Source: Clostridia bacterium | GTDB lineage: Bacteria > Bacillota > Thermoanaerobacteria > Thermoanaerobacterales > Thermoanaerobacteraceae | DNA length: 53,963 nucleotides | NCBI GenBank assembly: GCA_012840485.1 | Contig: DULG01000029.1 | Span: 1-53,963 of the forward strand | Reading direction: 5' to 3' | Shown: in pieces, positions 7,700 through 16,024 of the stretch | How the letters are laid out: each line of letters begins with the position of its first letter | Numbering within the stretch: the stretch's first letter is position 1 | Program-made: the position numbers and the translations under genes | The notes under the pieces: model-generated | What the model was told of the DNA's origin: nothing | Seen by the model: only the letters and a program-made list of their open reading frames with translations | Databases searched by the model: none

Positions 7700-8335
7700 G
7701 TGAAAATAATTGACTTATCTCATGTGATTAAGGAAGGGATGCCACAATATCCCGGACAACCAGATATAAAAATAAGTCGTATTGCGGAAGCTGAAAAAGA
7801 TGGATATCAAGTTACAGAAGTTCAATGTGTTGTACACGTTGGAACCCATTGCGATGCACCAGCTCATTTTATTGCAAAAGGAGAAACTATTGAAAATCTG
7901 CCAATAGACCTTTTTGTAGGGGAAGCAGTCATGGTAGATGTACCTCATTTACCAGGTAGGTTAATGAGTCCTGAACTTTTGGAGGGGATAAAAATAAAAG
8001 CAGGTGATATAATTATTTTCCGCACAGGAATGAGTAAATTATGGGGTACTGATAAATACTTGACAGAATTTCCCTATTTGACAGAAGAATTGGCAAATCT
8101 TTTGGTAGAGAAAAAAGTAAAAGCAATTGGCTTAGATAGTTTATCGCCTGAACCTGTCGAAACACAGGATTTTCCAATACATCATATTCTTTTAGGAAAT
8201 GGCATTGGAATAGTAGAAAACTTGACTAATCTAGAAGCAATTGATAGAAAAAGAGTTTGGTTTGCTGCCCTTCCATTAAAAATAGATAAAGCTGACGGAA
8301 GTTTTACAAGAGCGGTTGCTATAATACTGCCTTAA
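7700..8335 (+). CDS. Cyclase-family metal hydrolase (kynurenine formamidase-like)
   Basis: 211 residues of the PF04199 family, which includes kynurenine formamidase, isatin hydrolase and related amide or ester hydrolases. The metal-binding signature HVGTHCDAPAHF lies at residues 46-57, and the N-terminus MKIIDLSHVIKEGMPQYPG is typical. An open frame runs upstream to an ATG at 7640, inside the methyltransferase, but the GTG at 7700 has GGAAGGGAGG at 7682-7691 and gives the family N-terminus, so it is chosen. No tryptophan-degradation genes adjoin, so the substrate is open. Confidence 0.85.
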   Translation: MKIIDLSHVIKEGMPQYPGQPDIKISRIAEAEKDGYQVTEVQCVVHVGTHCDAPAHFIAKGETIENLPIDLFVGEAVMVDVPHLPGRLMSPELLEGIKIKAGDIIIFRTGMSKLWGTDKYLTEFPYLTEELANLLVEKKVKAIGLDSLSPEPVETQDFPIHHILLGNGIGIVENLTNLEAIDRKRVWFAALPLKIDKADGSFTRAVAIILP

Positions 8336-8517
8336 AAATAGTAAGACTCACGGTAATATGTCAATACCTTTAAATTGGAAAATAAAATTATCAAAGCAAA
8401 AAAAGACAATAATACCCTTCACCAATTAACATGGTAAAAATTGGCTTCAAAAGTAGCAATTAATAGGTTTTAAAAGACAAAATTAACTCTTCACCGCCCC
8501 TTTGTAGATTTGGCCTT
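8336..8517 (-). mobile_element. Non-coding flank of the IS110 remnant with direct repeats
   Basis: No coding frame. Two related 23-24-base segments, at 8401-8423 and 8472-8495, share AAAAGACAA at one end and CTTCACC at the other. The stretch abuts the 3' end of a truncated IS110 transposase. IS110-family elements carry non-coding ends that can encode a bridge RNA; which end this would be is not determined. Confidence 0.35.
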
Positions 8518-9006
8518 TTAAAGCAGTGCAAAGACCAGCCTAACAAGTTTGCGGGCAGTCAATACCAGCGCTCTCTTATGCTGGTGCTTTTGAACCTCCT
8601 GATACTTGGTCTGATAATAGGCCTTGTATTCCTCGTTGTGCACCCGCAACGAGTTTGCGGCCATGACCAAGTAATAGCGGAGGTATTTGTTCCCACTCTT
8701 TGTCAAACGACGCTCTTCAGCATCAAAGTCGCCCGACTGATAACGGGTCCAGGTGAGGCCAGCATACTGAGCAAGAGAAGCTTCGTTTTTAAAACGCTTA
8801 ATATTGCCTATTTCAGCGATTATTCCTGCAGCCGACACATCGCCTAAACCCTTAACTGTAGTAAGTGTTTGAGGGATAGCTTTAAACTCTCTGGAAATAA
8901 CCTTAAGGCTTTTAATCTGCCTTTTGAGATGCTCAATGTTTTGAAGAGTTAAAGAAAAGCTTTGCACAGGCCTGTTCCATTTTAGTTTTCGCAAAGGCAC
9001 GCTCAA
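8518..9006 (-). pseudogene. IS110-family transposase, C-terminal fragment
   Basis: 162 residues matching the C-terminal Tnp_20 domain of IS110 transposases: the helix-hairpin-helix segment TVKGLGDVSAAGIIAEIG, then LAQYAGLTW and RLTKSGNKYLRYYLVMAA. The N-terminal DEDD (RuvC-like) catalytic domain is absent, so the element cannot transpose on its own. The break lies within a few bases of a strong inverted repeat (9005-9038). Base composition is clearly richer in GC than the neighbours, consistent with a mobile origin. Confidence 0.88.
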
Positions 9007-9038
9007 TTATCAAGAAGTAAAAAAACTTCTTGATAATT
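9005..9038. repeat. Perfect inverted repeat at the IS110 truncation point
   Basis: 14-bp perfect arms (9005-9018 and 9025-9038, AATTATCAAGAAGT) around a loop of six A. It lies exactly where homology to the transposase stops and 32 bases before the next gene. It may be an old terminator or a recombination point. Confidence 0.7.
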
Positions 9039-9069
9039 TCCAAATCATATTATACGAGGGGAGATATAT

Positions 9070-9330
9070 ATGCTAAAAAAGACCATATTTCTACTTAATT
9101 TTATGGAATTCAATAAATCGTTATTAATAAAATTCATAATATTTTTGTTTCTTCTATATTATTTAGTATTTGGAAAACCAATTTCATTAGAAATGTTTGT
9201 TTATTTTTTAATTTCTGCAATACTTTTTTCATTTGTTTCATTTATAGTTGTTAAAATAATTGTCAATTTAATATATAATATTTTTGGGAGAAGTATAAAT
9301 AAATTTTTATCAAATATTCTTCCTTTTTAA
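9070..9330 (+). CDS. Small membrane protein of unknown function
   Basis: 86 residues with two long hydrophobic segments (about 18-36 and 44-70) and short basic ends, so an integral membrane protein. No family is recognised. The ribosome site GAGGGGAG is 8 bases before the ATG. The gene ends 17 bases before the start of a membrane-anchored AAA ATPase, which suggests the two are co-expressed and may form a complex. Confidence 0.65.
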   Translation: MLKKTIFLLNFMEFNKSLLIKFIIFLFLLYYLVFGKPISLEMFVYFLISAILFSFVSFIVVKIIVNLIYNIFGRSINKFLSNILPF

Positions 9331-9347
9331 ATAAGAGGGGGATGAAT

Positions 9348-10652
9348 ATGAATAGGGTAGAGAAAAACACTTTTTTTAAAAATCCTGTTCCTTTAATTTT
9401 CATACTTGTTTTACTTTTATTGGATTTATATGCTTTTACTAATTTAAAAAATATATGGTTACCTATTAAAGATAGAATAGAAATGGTTAATGATGGGAGT
9501 TTAGCACTTTCATGGGATAATTTAGTTTTACTTATATTTATGACTTTAGGTTTTTTAAGCCTTTTACAATTTAATGCTATAAGTGCTTACATATATGGAT
9601 TATACCTTACACCATCAGCTGGAGGAGCTTTCAATGCTTATATATATAATGTATTGCTAATTAAAGTATTTCCAGGAACACAAAATTTAAATTATATACA
9701 TATACTATCAATTGCAATTTCCTTTTCAATTTTTGTAATTGCCGGTGGATTATTTAATTTGTTATTTGATAAAATTATATTCACGTCTAAAAATTATATA
9801 AGTTACTATTATAAGAGAAAGGAGGTAAATAATTTACAAACAACCCAAGTACAAGTTTCTAATAATCATATCGATAATAGAGTACTTATAAAAAAGAGAG
9901 ACAGTTTTAATGATTTAGTAGGTGTAGACCATGTAATAAATACTATAAAAGCTTCATTGGAGATTCCCTTGTTGTATCCAGAAAAAGCTCAAAAGTTTAA
10001 TATTGAACCTTTAAAAGGATTGTTATTATATGGTCCTCCAGGTTGCGGGAAAACGAGTATTGCAAGAGCGATGGCAGAATATTTTAACTGTGCTTTTTAT
10101 TTGGTAAAAGCCTCAGATTTGCTAAAACCTTATGTGGGTAATACCCAAGAAGCTATTTCTCAGCTTTTTGCTCAAGCTAAAAGAACAGCTCCTTCAATTA
10201 TTTTTATTGATGAAATAGATTATATTGCTAAAAAAAGAACAGGTGGCGACTTAAACACTCCAACAGATTTAGTATTACAACCTCTCTTAACTGAGATGGA
10301 TGGTTTTTATAAAAATCAAAAAATTGTAGTAGTAGCGGCAACTAATAGAATTGACATTTTAGATGAGGCTATACTAAGGCCAGGACGTTTTGACAAAATA
10401 ATAGAAATTCCATTACCAGATAAAAAGGGTAGAAAAGAACTCTTCAAATTATACTTAAAAAATAGACCTGTAAGTAGTGATATAGATTATGAAAAATTAG
10501 CTGAATTGACAGAGAATTTTAGTCCTGCTCATATAAAAGAAGTCTGTAATCAAGCAGCACAATGGGCATTAGAGAGAGAAATATATTCTGGAGTAGAGGA
10601 GAAAATAACTGTAAAAGACCTTGAAAATGCTATTTTACAAGTGAAAATATAA
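9348..10652 (+). CDS. Membrane-anchored FtsH-like AAA ATPase without protease domain
   Basis: 434 residues. The N-terminal third has three predicted membrane segments (about 13-30, 58-85, 120-145). The AAA module then shows Walker A GPPGCGKT (about 229-236), Walker B IIFIDEID (about 284-291), and the second region of homology ending LRPGRFDKIIEIP with arginine fingers, followed by the lid. It resembles the AAA part of FtsH and Cdc48, but the M41 zinc protease (HExxH) is missing. ATG at 9342 touches the AGAGGGGG ribosome site; ATG at 9348 has normal spacing. It probably unfolds or remodels membrane proteins; target unknown. Confidence 0.8.
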   Translation: MNRVEKNTFFKNPVPLIFILVLLLLDLYAFTNLKNIWLPIKDRIEMVNDGSLALSWDNLVLLIFMTLGFLSLLQFNAISAYIYGLYLTPSAGGAFNAYIYNVLLIKVFPGTQNLNYIHILSIAISFSIFVIAGGLFNLLFDKIIFTSKNYISYYYKRKEVNNLQTTQVQVSNNHIDNRVLIKKRDSFNDLVGVDHVINTIKASLEIPLLYPEKAQKFNIEPLKGLLLYGPPGCGKTSIARAMAEYFNCAFYLVKASDLLKPYVGNTQEAISQLFAQAKRTAPSIIFIDEIDYIAKKRTGGDLNTPTDLVLQPLLTEMDGFYKNQKIVVVAATNRIDILDEAILRPGRFDKIIEIPLPDKKGRKELFKLYLKNRPVSSDIDYEKLAELTENFSPAHIKEVCNQAAQWALEREIYSGVEEKITVKDLENAILQVKI

Positions 10653-10737
10653 AAATTTATATAATTTAAGTCTTTTTTGTGTCGAATAATAATTATGAAC
10701 ATAATTTTAAAACTTACAGCTAAAAAGGAGTGATAAC

Positions 10738-12663
10738 GTGGAATTTACAAAACCTATTAAACTTGGCACTTTAGAATTAAAAAATAGAGTAGTTATGGCA
10801 CCTGTAAAGACCGGATACTCTACGATTGATGGCCAAGTTACAAATGAATTAGTGCAGTATTATGTGAATAGGGCAAAAGGTGGGGTAGGGCTAATTGTTT
10901 TAGAGTCAGCGTATGTAGATCCTTCTGGTAAAGAAATTCCAAGACAATTAGGAATATATGATGATTCTATGGTAGAGGGACTTCGCCGACTCATAGCCCC
11001 CCTACAGGAGGCTGGTAGTAAGGTTGCTGTTTATATTAACCATGCTGGACGTGTAGCCAATACCATGGCAACAAAACTGCCTTTAATAGCTCCGTCGTCA
11101 GTAGCATGTCCTAGTATTGGGGTGGAGCCTCAGGCTATACCTCATGATGAAATTAAAAAGTGGCAAAGGGCTTATATAGATGCTGCTATTAGGGCTTATA
11201 AAGCAGGAGCAGATGCATTGGAAATTCAATTTGGACATGGATATCTGATACATCAGTTCTTGTCGCCTCATACCAACAAAAGAGAAGATGAGTATGGGGG
11301 CAGTTTTGAAAATAGAATAAGATTTGGTATAGAAATTTTAGAAGGGATACAAAAAGAAATAGGGAGAAATTTCCCTATAATTGTTAGAATCAGCGCAAAT
11401 GAATTTTTACCTGATGGTTGGACACTTGAGGATGCTATAAAGTTAGCTAAGATATTGGAGAAAAAGGGTGTTCAAGCTATTGATGTGTCTTTAGGTTCTA
11501 TGTGCGAGTTTGCACCAGTTACTATGCAAACATTAGGTACAAATAAAGGGCAGTCCTGGGAATATGCATCTAAAATAAAGAAAGAACTAGATATTCCTGT
11601 TATAGCTGTTGGAAGGATTAACTCTCCTGAATTAGCAGAGGAGATTTTATCGTCAGACAAGGCTGATTTAGTAGCTTTAGGAAGGCCATTAGTAGCAGAT
11701 CCTCTATTTATCGAAAAAGCTGTTTCTGGAAGGACAAAAGAAATACGCCGCTGCCTTGCTTGTCATCAAGGTTGTTTTGATGAACTAAGAGGAGGACGTA
11801 GATTTGGCTGCAACATAAATCCATCAGTAGGCAAAGAGGACGAAATTGAGATACCCAAATCTCCAACTCCTGGCAAGAAAGTGGTTATAATTGGAGCAGG
11901 TCCTGCGGGATTAGAAGCAGCTTATACTGCAGCGTTAAGAGGTCACAAAGTAACTCTTTATGATGAGAATGAAGAGATGGGCGGTCAATTGATATCAGCT
12001 TCCATACCTCCTCACAAAGAGGAATTAAAAGGAATTGTAGAGTATTACAAAGAAGTACTTCCAAAGGTTGGTGTTGAAATCAAGCTTGGCCATAGAGTGA
12101 CACCTAAAGAGTTGGCAAAATGGGAAGCAGATGAAATTGTGTTTGCTACTGGAGGTCAACCTATTGTGCCTACAATACCAGGGCTTAAAGAACACGGATA
12201 TTTAACTGCTGTAGAGGTATTAAAAGAAGGAAAAGAAGCAGGAGATACTGTAGCGATAATTGGCGGTGGATTGATAGGTATGGAAACGGCTGATTACCTC
12301 TCACAAAAGGGCAAAAAAGTAATGGTCATAGAGCTTTTAGAAGAGGTTGCGAGAGACATGGGGGTATTTGAAAAAAATCTTCTCATGAAGCGGTTGAAGG
12401 AAAGGGATGTTGAAATTTATGTTAAGACAAAGTTAAAAGAGGTTAATAACGCTCTTGTCACTGAAACGGAAGAGGGAGAAAAGAAATTACCACTTCCTGA
12501 TATTATAGTTTTGGCTGTTGGAGTAAAGCCTGAAGCTTCTTTGTATGAGGAAGCTAAAAAAATATTGCCAGAGGATAAATTACATGTAATAGGTGATGCG
12601 AAGCAGGTTCGCAAGATTGTCCATGCTATTTCTGAAGGACGAGCCTTAGGACTTTCATTGTAA
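10738..12663 (+). CDS. NADH:flavin oxidoreductase / 2,4-dienoyl-CoA reductase-like enzyme
   Basis: 641 residues with the three-part layout of 2,4-dienoyl-CoA reductase, trimethylamine dehydrogenase and related enzymes. An FMN-binding TIM barrel of old yellow enzyme type occupies about 1-330 (FGHGYLIHQFLSPHTNKREDEYGG). A 4Fe-4S site is formed by Cys339, Cys342, Cys346 and Cys358. An FAD domain starts at GAGPAGLEAA (about 386) with a nested NAD(P)H domain at IIGGGLIGME (about 507). Likely reduces an activated C=C bond; substrate unknown. Starts with GTG behind AAAAAGGAG. It depends on Fe-S clusters, which suf could supply. Confidence 0.88.
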   Translation: MEFTKPIKLGTLELKNRVVMAPVKTGYSTIDGQVTNELVQYYVNRAKGGVGLIVLESAYVDPSGKEIPRQLGIYDDSMVEGLRRLIAPLQEAGSKVAVYINHAGRVANTMATKLPLIAPSSVACPSIGVEPQAIPHDEIKKWQRAYIDAAIRAYKAGADALEIQFGHGYLIHQFLSPHTNKREDEYGGSFENRIRFGIEILEGIQKEIGRNFPIIVRISANEFLPDGWTLEDAIKLAKILEKKGVQAIDVSLGSMCEFAPVTMQTLGTNKGQSWEYASKIKKELDIPVIAVGRINSPELAEEILSSDKADLVALGRPLVADPLFIEKAVSGRTKEIRRCLACHQGCFDELRGGRRFGCNINPSVGKEDEIEIPKSPTPGKKVVIIGAGPAGLEAAYTAALRGHKVTLYDENEEMGGQLISASIPPHKEELKGIVEYYKEVLPKVGVEIKLGHRVTPKELAKWEADEIVFATGGQPIVPTIPGLKEHGYLTAVEVLKEGKEAGDTVAIIGGGLIGMETADYLSQKGKKVMVIELLEEVARDMGVFEKNLLMKRLKERDVEIYVKTKLKEVNNALVTETEEGEKKLPLPDIIVLAVGVKPEASLYEEAKKILPEDKLHVIGDAKQVRKIVHAISEGRALGLSL

Positions 12664-12690
12664 GGGGAGGGTTTTACCCTCCTTATCTTT
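12664..12690 (+). terminator. Short terminator after the flavin oxidoreductase
   Basis: GGAGGG (12666-12671) pairs with CCCTCC (12677-12682) around TTTTA, with wobble extension, followed by TTATCTTT. Confidence 0.6.
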
Positions 12691-12713
12691 ATAATAGGGA
12701 TGGCAGCGCTGAG

Positions 12714-12722
12714 TTATCCACA
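12714..12722 (+). promoter_or_regulatory. Single DnaA-box match
   Basis: TTATCCACA is a perfect DnaA box; a variant on the other strand (TGTGAATAA) lies at 12818-12826. Two boxes without a cluster or dnaA nearby do not make an origin. Confidence 0.35.
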
Positions 12723-12869
12723 ATTACATGTTAATATGTTAATAACTTGATGCTAAAGACTTATTGGTTAAGCAATGAGAAATTTTTATGTAATGAAAAA
12801 TTTGCACACAGCTTGGTTGTGAATAATTTTATTTTCTTTTAAAAATTTCTTCATTTATGTTATAAAAAT

Positions 12870-12921
12870 TGGTATAATTTATTTGTACAAAAAAGAAAGG
12901 GGGATACCCCGCTAGGGGTAT
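12870..12921 (+). promoter_or_regulatory. Extended -10 promoter and start-site hairpin of walJ
   Basis: TGGTATAAT (12870-12878) is an extended -10 element. The leader then carries AAAGGGGG (12896-12903), directly followed by a 7-bp hairpin ATACCCC-GCTA-GGGGTAT (12904-12921), seven bases before the ATG at 12929. Folding would either hide the second G-rich run or bring the first one into ribosome-site distance of the ATG. Confidence 0.6.
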
Positions 12922-12928
12922 AAAGCCT

Positions 12929-13708
12929 ATGAAGTTTTGTTCATTGAGGTCAGGAAGCAGTGGAAATGCTATTTACATAAATCATAAAGATGTGCATATA
13001 CTTGTTGATGCAGGTTTAAGTGGCAAAACGATTGAAAACGCCCTGCGAAGTATAGGGGTAGATCCACACAGTCTGTCTGCTATTTTAATAACTCATGAGC
13101 ATAGAGACCATATTATAGGAGCAGGGATACTTTCAAGAAGGTATAATATTCCTATATACGCTAATAAGGCTACATGGGAAGCTATGAAAAGGGGAATAAA
13201 AGAGATAAAAGATGACAATAGAAGATATTTTGCGACAGGGGAAATATTTGAAATTGGAGAAGTAAAAATAATGCCCTTTAAAAAACCCCATGATGCGGCA
13301 GAACCAGTAGGTTTTTCTTTCAAAGCTGGTGGTAAGAAAGTTTCCATTGCTACTGATTTAGGATATATGACAAGGGGAGTAGCTAATAATCTCATGGATT
13401 CTGACATTGTGCTTTTAGAGGCGAATCATGATGTACAGATGCTTATAAACGGTTCATACCCCTGGCCTTTAAAAAAGAGGATTTTATCTGATGTAGGCCA
13501 TCTTTCCAATGATGCAGCTGGTGAAACCCTCTTAAAGCTATTTAAAATGAAAACCATAGGAATGGTATTTTTAGGACATTTAAGCAAAAATAACAACAGG
13601 CCAGAACTGGCTTTTTATACAGTTACGAGTATGCTTAAAAAAGAAGGGCTAAAGTTTAATGTAAAAATAGCTTTAAGAGAAATAGAAAGTGAAATAATAG
13701 AAATATAA
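12929..13708 (+). CDS. walJ: Metallo-beta-lactamase-fold hydrolase WalJ/YycJ
   Basis: 259 residues of the YycJ/WalJ family (MBL-fold exonuclease-like protein linked in Bacillus and Streptococcus to the WalRK cell-wall regulon and DNA repair). The N-terminus MKFCSLRSGSSGNAIYI is characteristic, and the metal site is THEHRDH at residues 55-61 with later histidines in DVGHLSN and GHLSKNNN. In many Firmicutes it sits with walRK near the origin; here those genes are absent. The start is ATG 12929, with an unusual hairpin in the ribosome-site region. A shared terminator separates it from the convergent permease. Confidence 0.88.
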   Translation: MKFCSLRSGSSGNAIYINHKDVHILVDAGLSGKTIENALRSIGVDPHSLSAILITHEHRDHIIGAGILSRRYNIPIYANKATWEAMKRGIKEIKDDNRRYFATGEIFEIGEVKIMPFKKPHDAAEPVGFSFKAGGKKVSIATDLGYMTRGVANNLMDSDIVLLEANHDVQMLINGSYPWPLKKRILSDVGHLSNDAAGETLLKLFKMKTIGMVFLGHLSKNNNRPELAFYTVTSMLKKEGLKFNVKIALREIESEIIEI

Positions 13709-13742
13709 TAATAAGGTGGTTTATTAAAAGCCACCTTATTAT
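13708..13742. terminator. Bidirectional terminator between walJ and the permease
   Basis: 12-bp perfect arms ATAATAAGGTGG (13708-13719) and its complement (13731-13742), with an 11-base loop. It lies between convergent genes. Confidence 0.75.
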
Positions 13743-13745
13743 GTG

Positions 13746-15155
13746 TTACCCTTTTTGCTGTTGTAGTTTGCTATTGTATCGGCTATAGGTAAAATAAAAT
13801 ATTATGCCTATTATAAGCCAAACTAAAGCTACAAGCCATGTGATTTTAGATAAATAAAACATCAAAATTATCATAGTAATAATTGCTAATATAGGTGTTA
13901 CAGGAACTCCAGGGGCTTTAAATCTACGTGGTAAGTCGGGTCTTGTATATCTTAATATTATAACTGCTATAGAGATTAATAAGAAAGCCAACATTGTAGC
14001 CATATTTACTACTTCTGCAATAGCATTAATGGGTAAAAATCCTGCTGTTAAAGAAGTTACAATTGCAACGAAAATGATAGTGATGCTTGGTGTCCTAAAT
14101 TTAGGATGCAACTTCGATAATATGGGTGGCACTAAACCATCCCGTGACATAGAGAAAATTATTCTTGTAGCACCATAGGTCATTACAAGAAGAACTGTTG
14201 TAATAGCTGTAAGAGCCCCGATTGAAACCAGACCTCTTGCCCAATTTAAGCCTATTGCTGCAAAAGCTGTAGCCATAGGAGCATCGGTGCCCAAATTGGT
14301 ATAAGAGGTAATACCCGTAAGAATAGCCACAACTAATATATAAAGAAGAGTGCTTATACCCAAAGAGCCTAAAATACCTATTGGCAAATCTCTTTCGGGA
14401 TTTTTTGTCTCTTCGGCAGCGGTGGAAACTGCATCAAATCCAAGATAGGCAAAAAATACAAAAGAAGCCCCTGAGAAAACTCCCTTCCATCCGAAAGGCA
14501 TAAAAGGTTTCCAATTTACAGGTTTAATATAACCTATTCCGACTAATATAAAGAAAATTACTACAAAAATTTTAAAGGCAACAGCGATATTATTGACAGT
14601 AGCACTTTCTCTTGTGCCGATATAGACTAATGTTGAAATGATAAGCAGTATCACTATTGCAGGTAAGTTAATTACTCCTCCTGTACCTTGTAGTGCAGAG
14701 TGTGTTGCCCATGCTGGAATATTGATGCCAAAGGTTGCTAAAAGGTTGGTAAAATATGCCGACCATCCCAAAGCTATAGCGGGTAATGCAAAAACATATT
14801 CCAAGATAAGAATCCATCCTGATATCCATGCTGCAAATTCCCCTAACGTTACATAGGAATAGCTATATAATGATCCCGAGATAGGAATCATTGAGGCAAG
14901 CTCTGCATAAGAGATTGCAGCAAAGGTACAGGCTAGACCTGCTAGTATAAAAGATAATATAAGTGCAGGACCTGCGTATTCGGCGGCAGCTTTACCTGTT
15001 AAAACAAAGATACCTGTTCCTATAATGGCACCCAGTCCTAAAGCTACGAGGTCAAGAACTGACAAAGTTTTTTTCAATTTATACTGTTCTACTTGTGTGT
15101 CAGCTAGTAAGTCTTCAAAAGATTTTTTCTTCATAATTCCATTCCCATTTAGCAT
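13746..15155 (-). CDS. APC-family amino-acid permease
   Basis: 469 residues, about 12 predicted membrane segments, of the APC superfamily (cationic-amino-acid-transporter / YfnA-like branch). The first helix motif GLGAIIGTGIFVLTGKAAAEYAG and helix 6 region FFAYLGFDAVSTAAEETKNPERDLP are diagnostic. It imports an amino acid by proton or sodium coupling; substrate cannot be told. The start at 15155 follows AAGGGGG by 11 bases; an internal ATG at 15133 lacks a better site. A long, structured leader lies between its promoter and start. Confidence 0.88.
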   Translation of the reverse strand: MLNGNGIMKKKSFEDLLADTQVEQYKLKKTLSVLDLVALGLGAIIGTGIFVLTGKAAAEYAGPALILSFILAGLACTFAAISYAELASMIPISGSLYSYSYVTLGEFAAWISGWILILEYVFALPAIALGWSAYFTNLLATFGINIPAWATHSALQGTGGVINLPAIVILLIISTLVYIGTRESATVNNIAVAFKIFVVIFFILVGIGYIKPVNWKPFMPFGWKGVFSGASFVFFAYLGFDAVSTAAEETKNPERDLPIGILGSLGISTLLYILVVAILTGITSYTNLGTDAPMATAFAAIGLNWARGLVSIGALTAITTVLLVMTYGATRIIFSMSRDGLVPPILSKLHPKFRTPSITIIFVAIVTSLTAGFLPINAIAEVVNMATMLAFLLISIAVIILRYTRPDLPRRFKAPGVPVTPILAIITMIILMFYLSKITWLVALVWLIIGIIFYFTYSRYNSKLQQQKG

Positions 15156-15422
15156 ATATAATAATACCCCCTTATTTTTGTATTTTCTTAAAATTCGTTA
15201 ATTTTCCTTTCACCTCCCTCAACAAAAACATTTTATTCGAAATGCTTTAACAAATTAATGTAATGATATTTCATTTTATTACTCTGTTAAAGCAAAAAGA
15301 ACAAAATATATTGGCGTCTCTTAAAGGAAAGGTTAAATTTAATAAATCAATAAATCTATGCCAAAAATTAATTAAAAAAACGCCAAAATGATAGAGATTT
15401 ATGAAGAAATTGATAAATTATT
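15156..15422 (-). promoter_or_regulatory. Long structured 5' leader of the permease
   Basis: From the predicted start near 15422 to the permease start is about 267 bases. Two paired regions stand out. TTGGCGT/ACGCCAA (15380-15386 with 15311-15317) closes a large loop. A perfect 9-bp stem (15285-15293 with 15244-15252, GCTTTAACA arm) encloses a further hairpin, AATGA/TCATT. No T-box sequence or known riboswitch core was recognised, and no terminator-like T-run precedes the gene. Confidence 0.5.
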
Positions 15423-15428
15423 GACTAA

Positions 15429-15457
15429 ATTATATAGAGACTTTTATTTTTTGTCAA
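15429..15457 (-). promoter_or_regulatory. Consensus sigma-A promoter for the permease
   Basis: On the minus strand: TTGACA (15457-15452), exactly 17 bases, TATAAT (15434-15429). A perfect match to consensus, about 270 bases upstream of the gene. Confidence 0.8.
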
Positions 15458-15488
15458 GCTTTTTTGTTTAGTAAACGTAAACTTTCTA

Positions 15489-15517
15489 TTGATTTTTGCA
15501 ATTTAATATGATAAAAT
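15489..15517 (+). promoter_or_regulatory. Promoter of the threonine operon
   Basis: TTGATT (15489-15494), 17 bases, TAAAAT (15512-15517) preceded by TG in extended -10 position. About 50 bases before the ACT-domain gene. No T-box or leader terminator was seen. Confidence 0.7.
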
Positions 15518-15572
15518 GTATATCATATATGGAATATTGTTTATATTATAAATACAATGGAGGTGAAGCTTT

Positions 15573-16013
15573 ATGGGAGAAGATGGGAAACTCTATATAA
15601 TAAGGGAGGAAATACTTTCAGATTCTCTTAAAAAGACTTTAAAAGTCAAAGAACTATTAGAATCAGGTAAGGTTAAGACTATAAATGAGGCAGTCAAGAT
15701 AGTGGGGATATCTCGCAGCGCTTTTTACAAATACAGGGATTATGTATTTCCCTTTTCTAAATTTAGCAAAGGGAAAATCCTCACTTTATCTATGGTTTTA
15801 GAACATATGCCGGGAGTTCTTTCCTCTATCCTCGACATTATTGCAAAGGCTAGGGGAAATGTGGTGACTATAAACCAGAGTATACCTTCCATGGGGGTTG
15901 CAAGTGTCACCATTTCTATTGATACTCAGTATATGGAGATGAGTTTGGAAAATTTCCTTGAAAAATTGTCTGCTCAAAATGGAGTAAGGAAAATAGAAAT
16001 TTTAGGAGAATGA
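15573..16013 (+). CDS. ACT-domain protein, PheB/UPF0735 family
   Basis: 146 residues. The N-terminal third holds a helix-turn-helix-like segment ([22 protein letters not shown]), followed by an ACT domain from about residue 70 ([25 protein letters not shown]), the fold that binds amino acids. The family is named PheB in B. subtilis but lacks a proven enzyme activity. It leads the hom-thrC-thrB operon, 11 bases before hom, suggesting an amino-acid-sensing regulatory role for threonine synthesis (inference). Ribosome site is GGAGGTGA. Confidence 0.88.
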   Translation: MGEDGKLYIIREEILSDSLKKTLKVKELLESGKVKTINEAVKIVGISRSAFYKYRDYVFPFSKFSKGKILTLSMVLEHMPGVLSSILDIIAKARGNVVTINQSIPSMGVASVTISIDTQYMEMSLENFLEKLSAQNGVRKIEILGE

Positions 16014-16024
16014 GGGGGATATAA

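Noticed and set aside
12714-12826. A replication origin at the DnaA-box pair
   Set aside because: Only two boxes, no cluster, and no dnaA, dnaN or clear unwinding element nearby.
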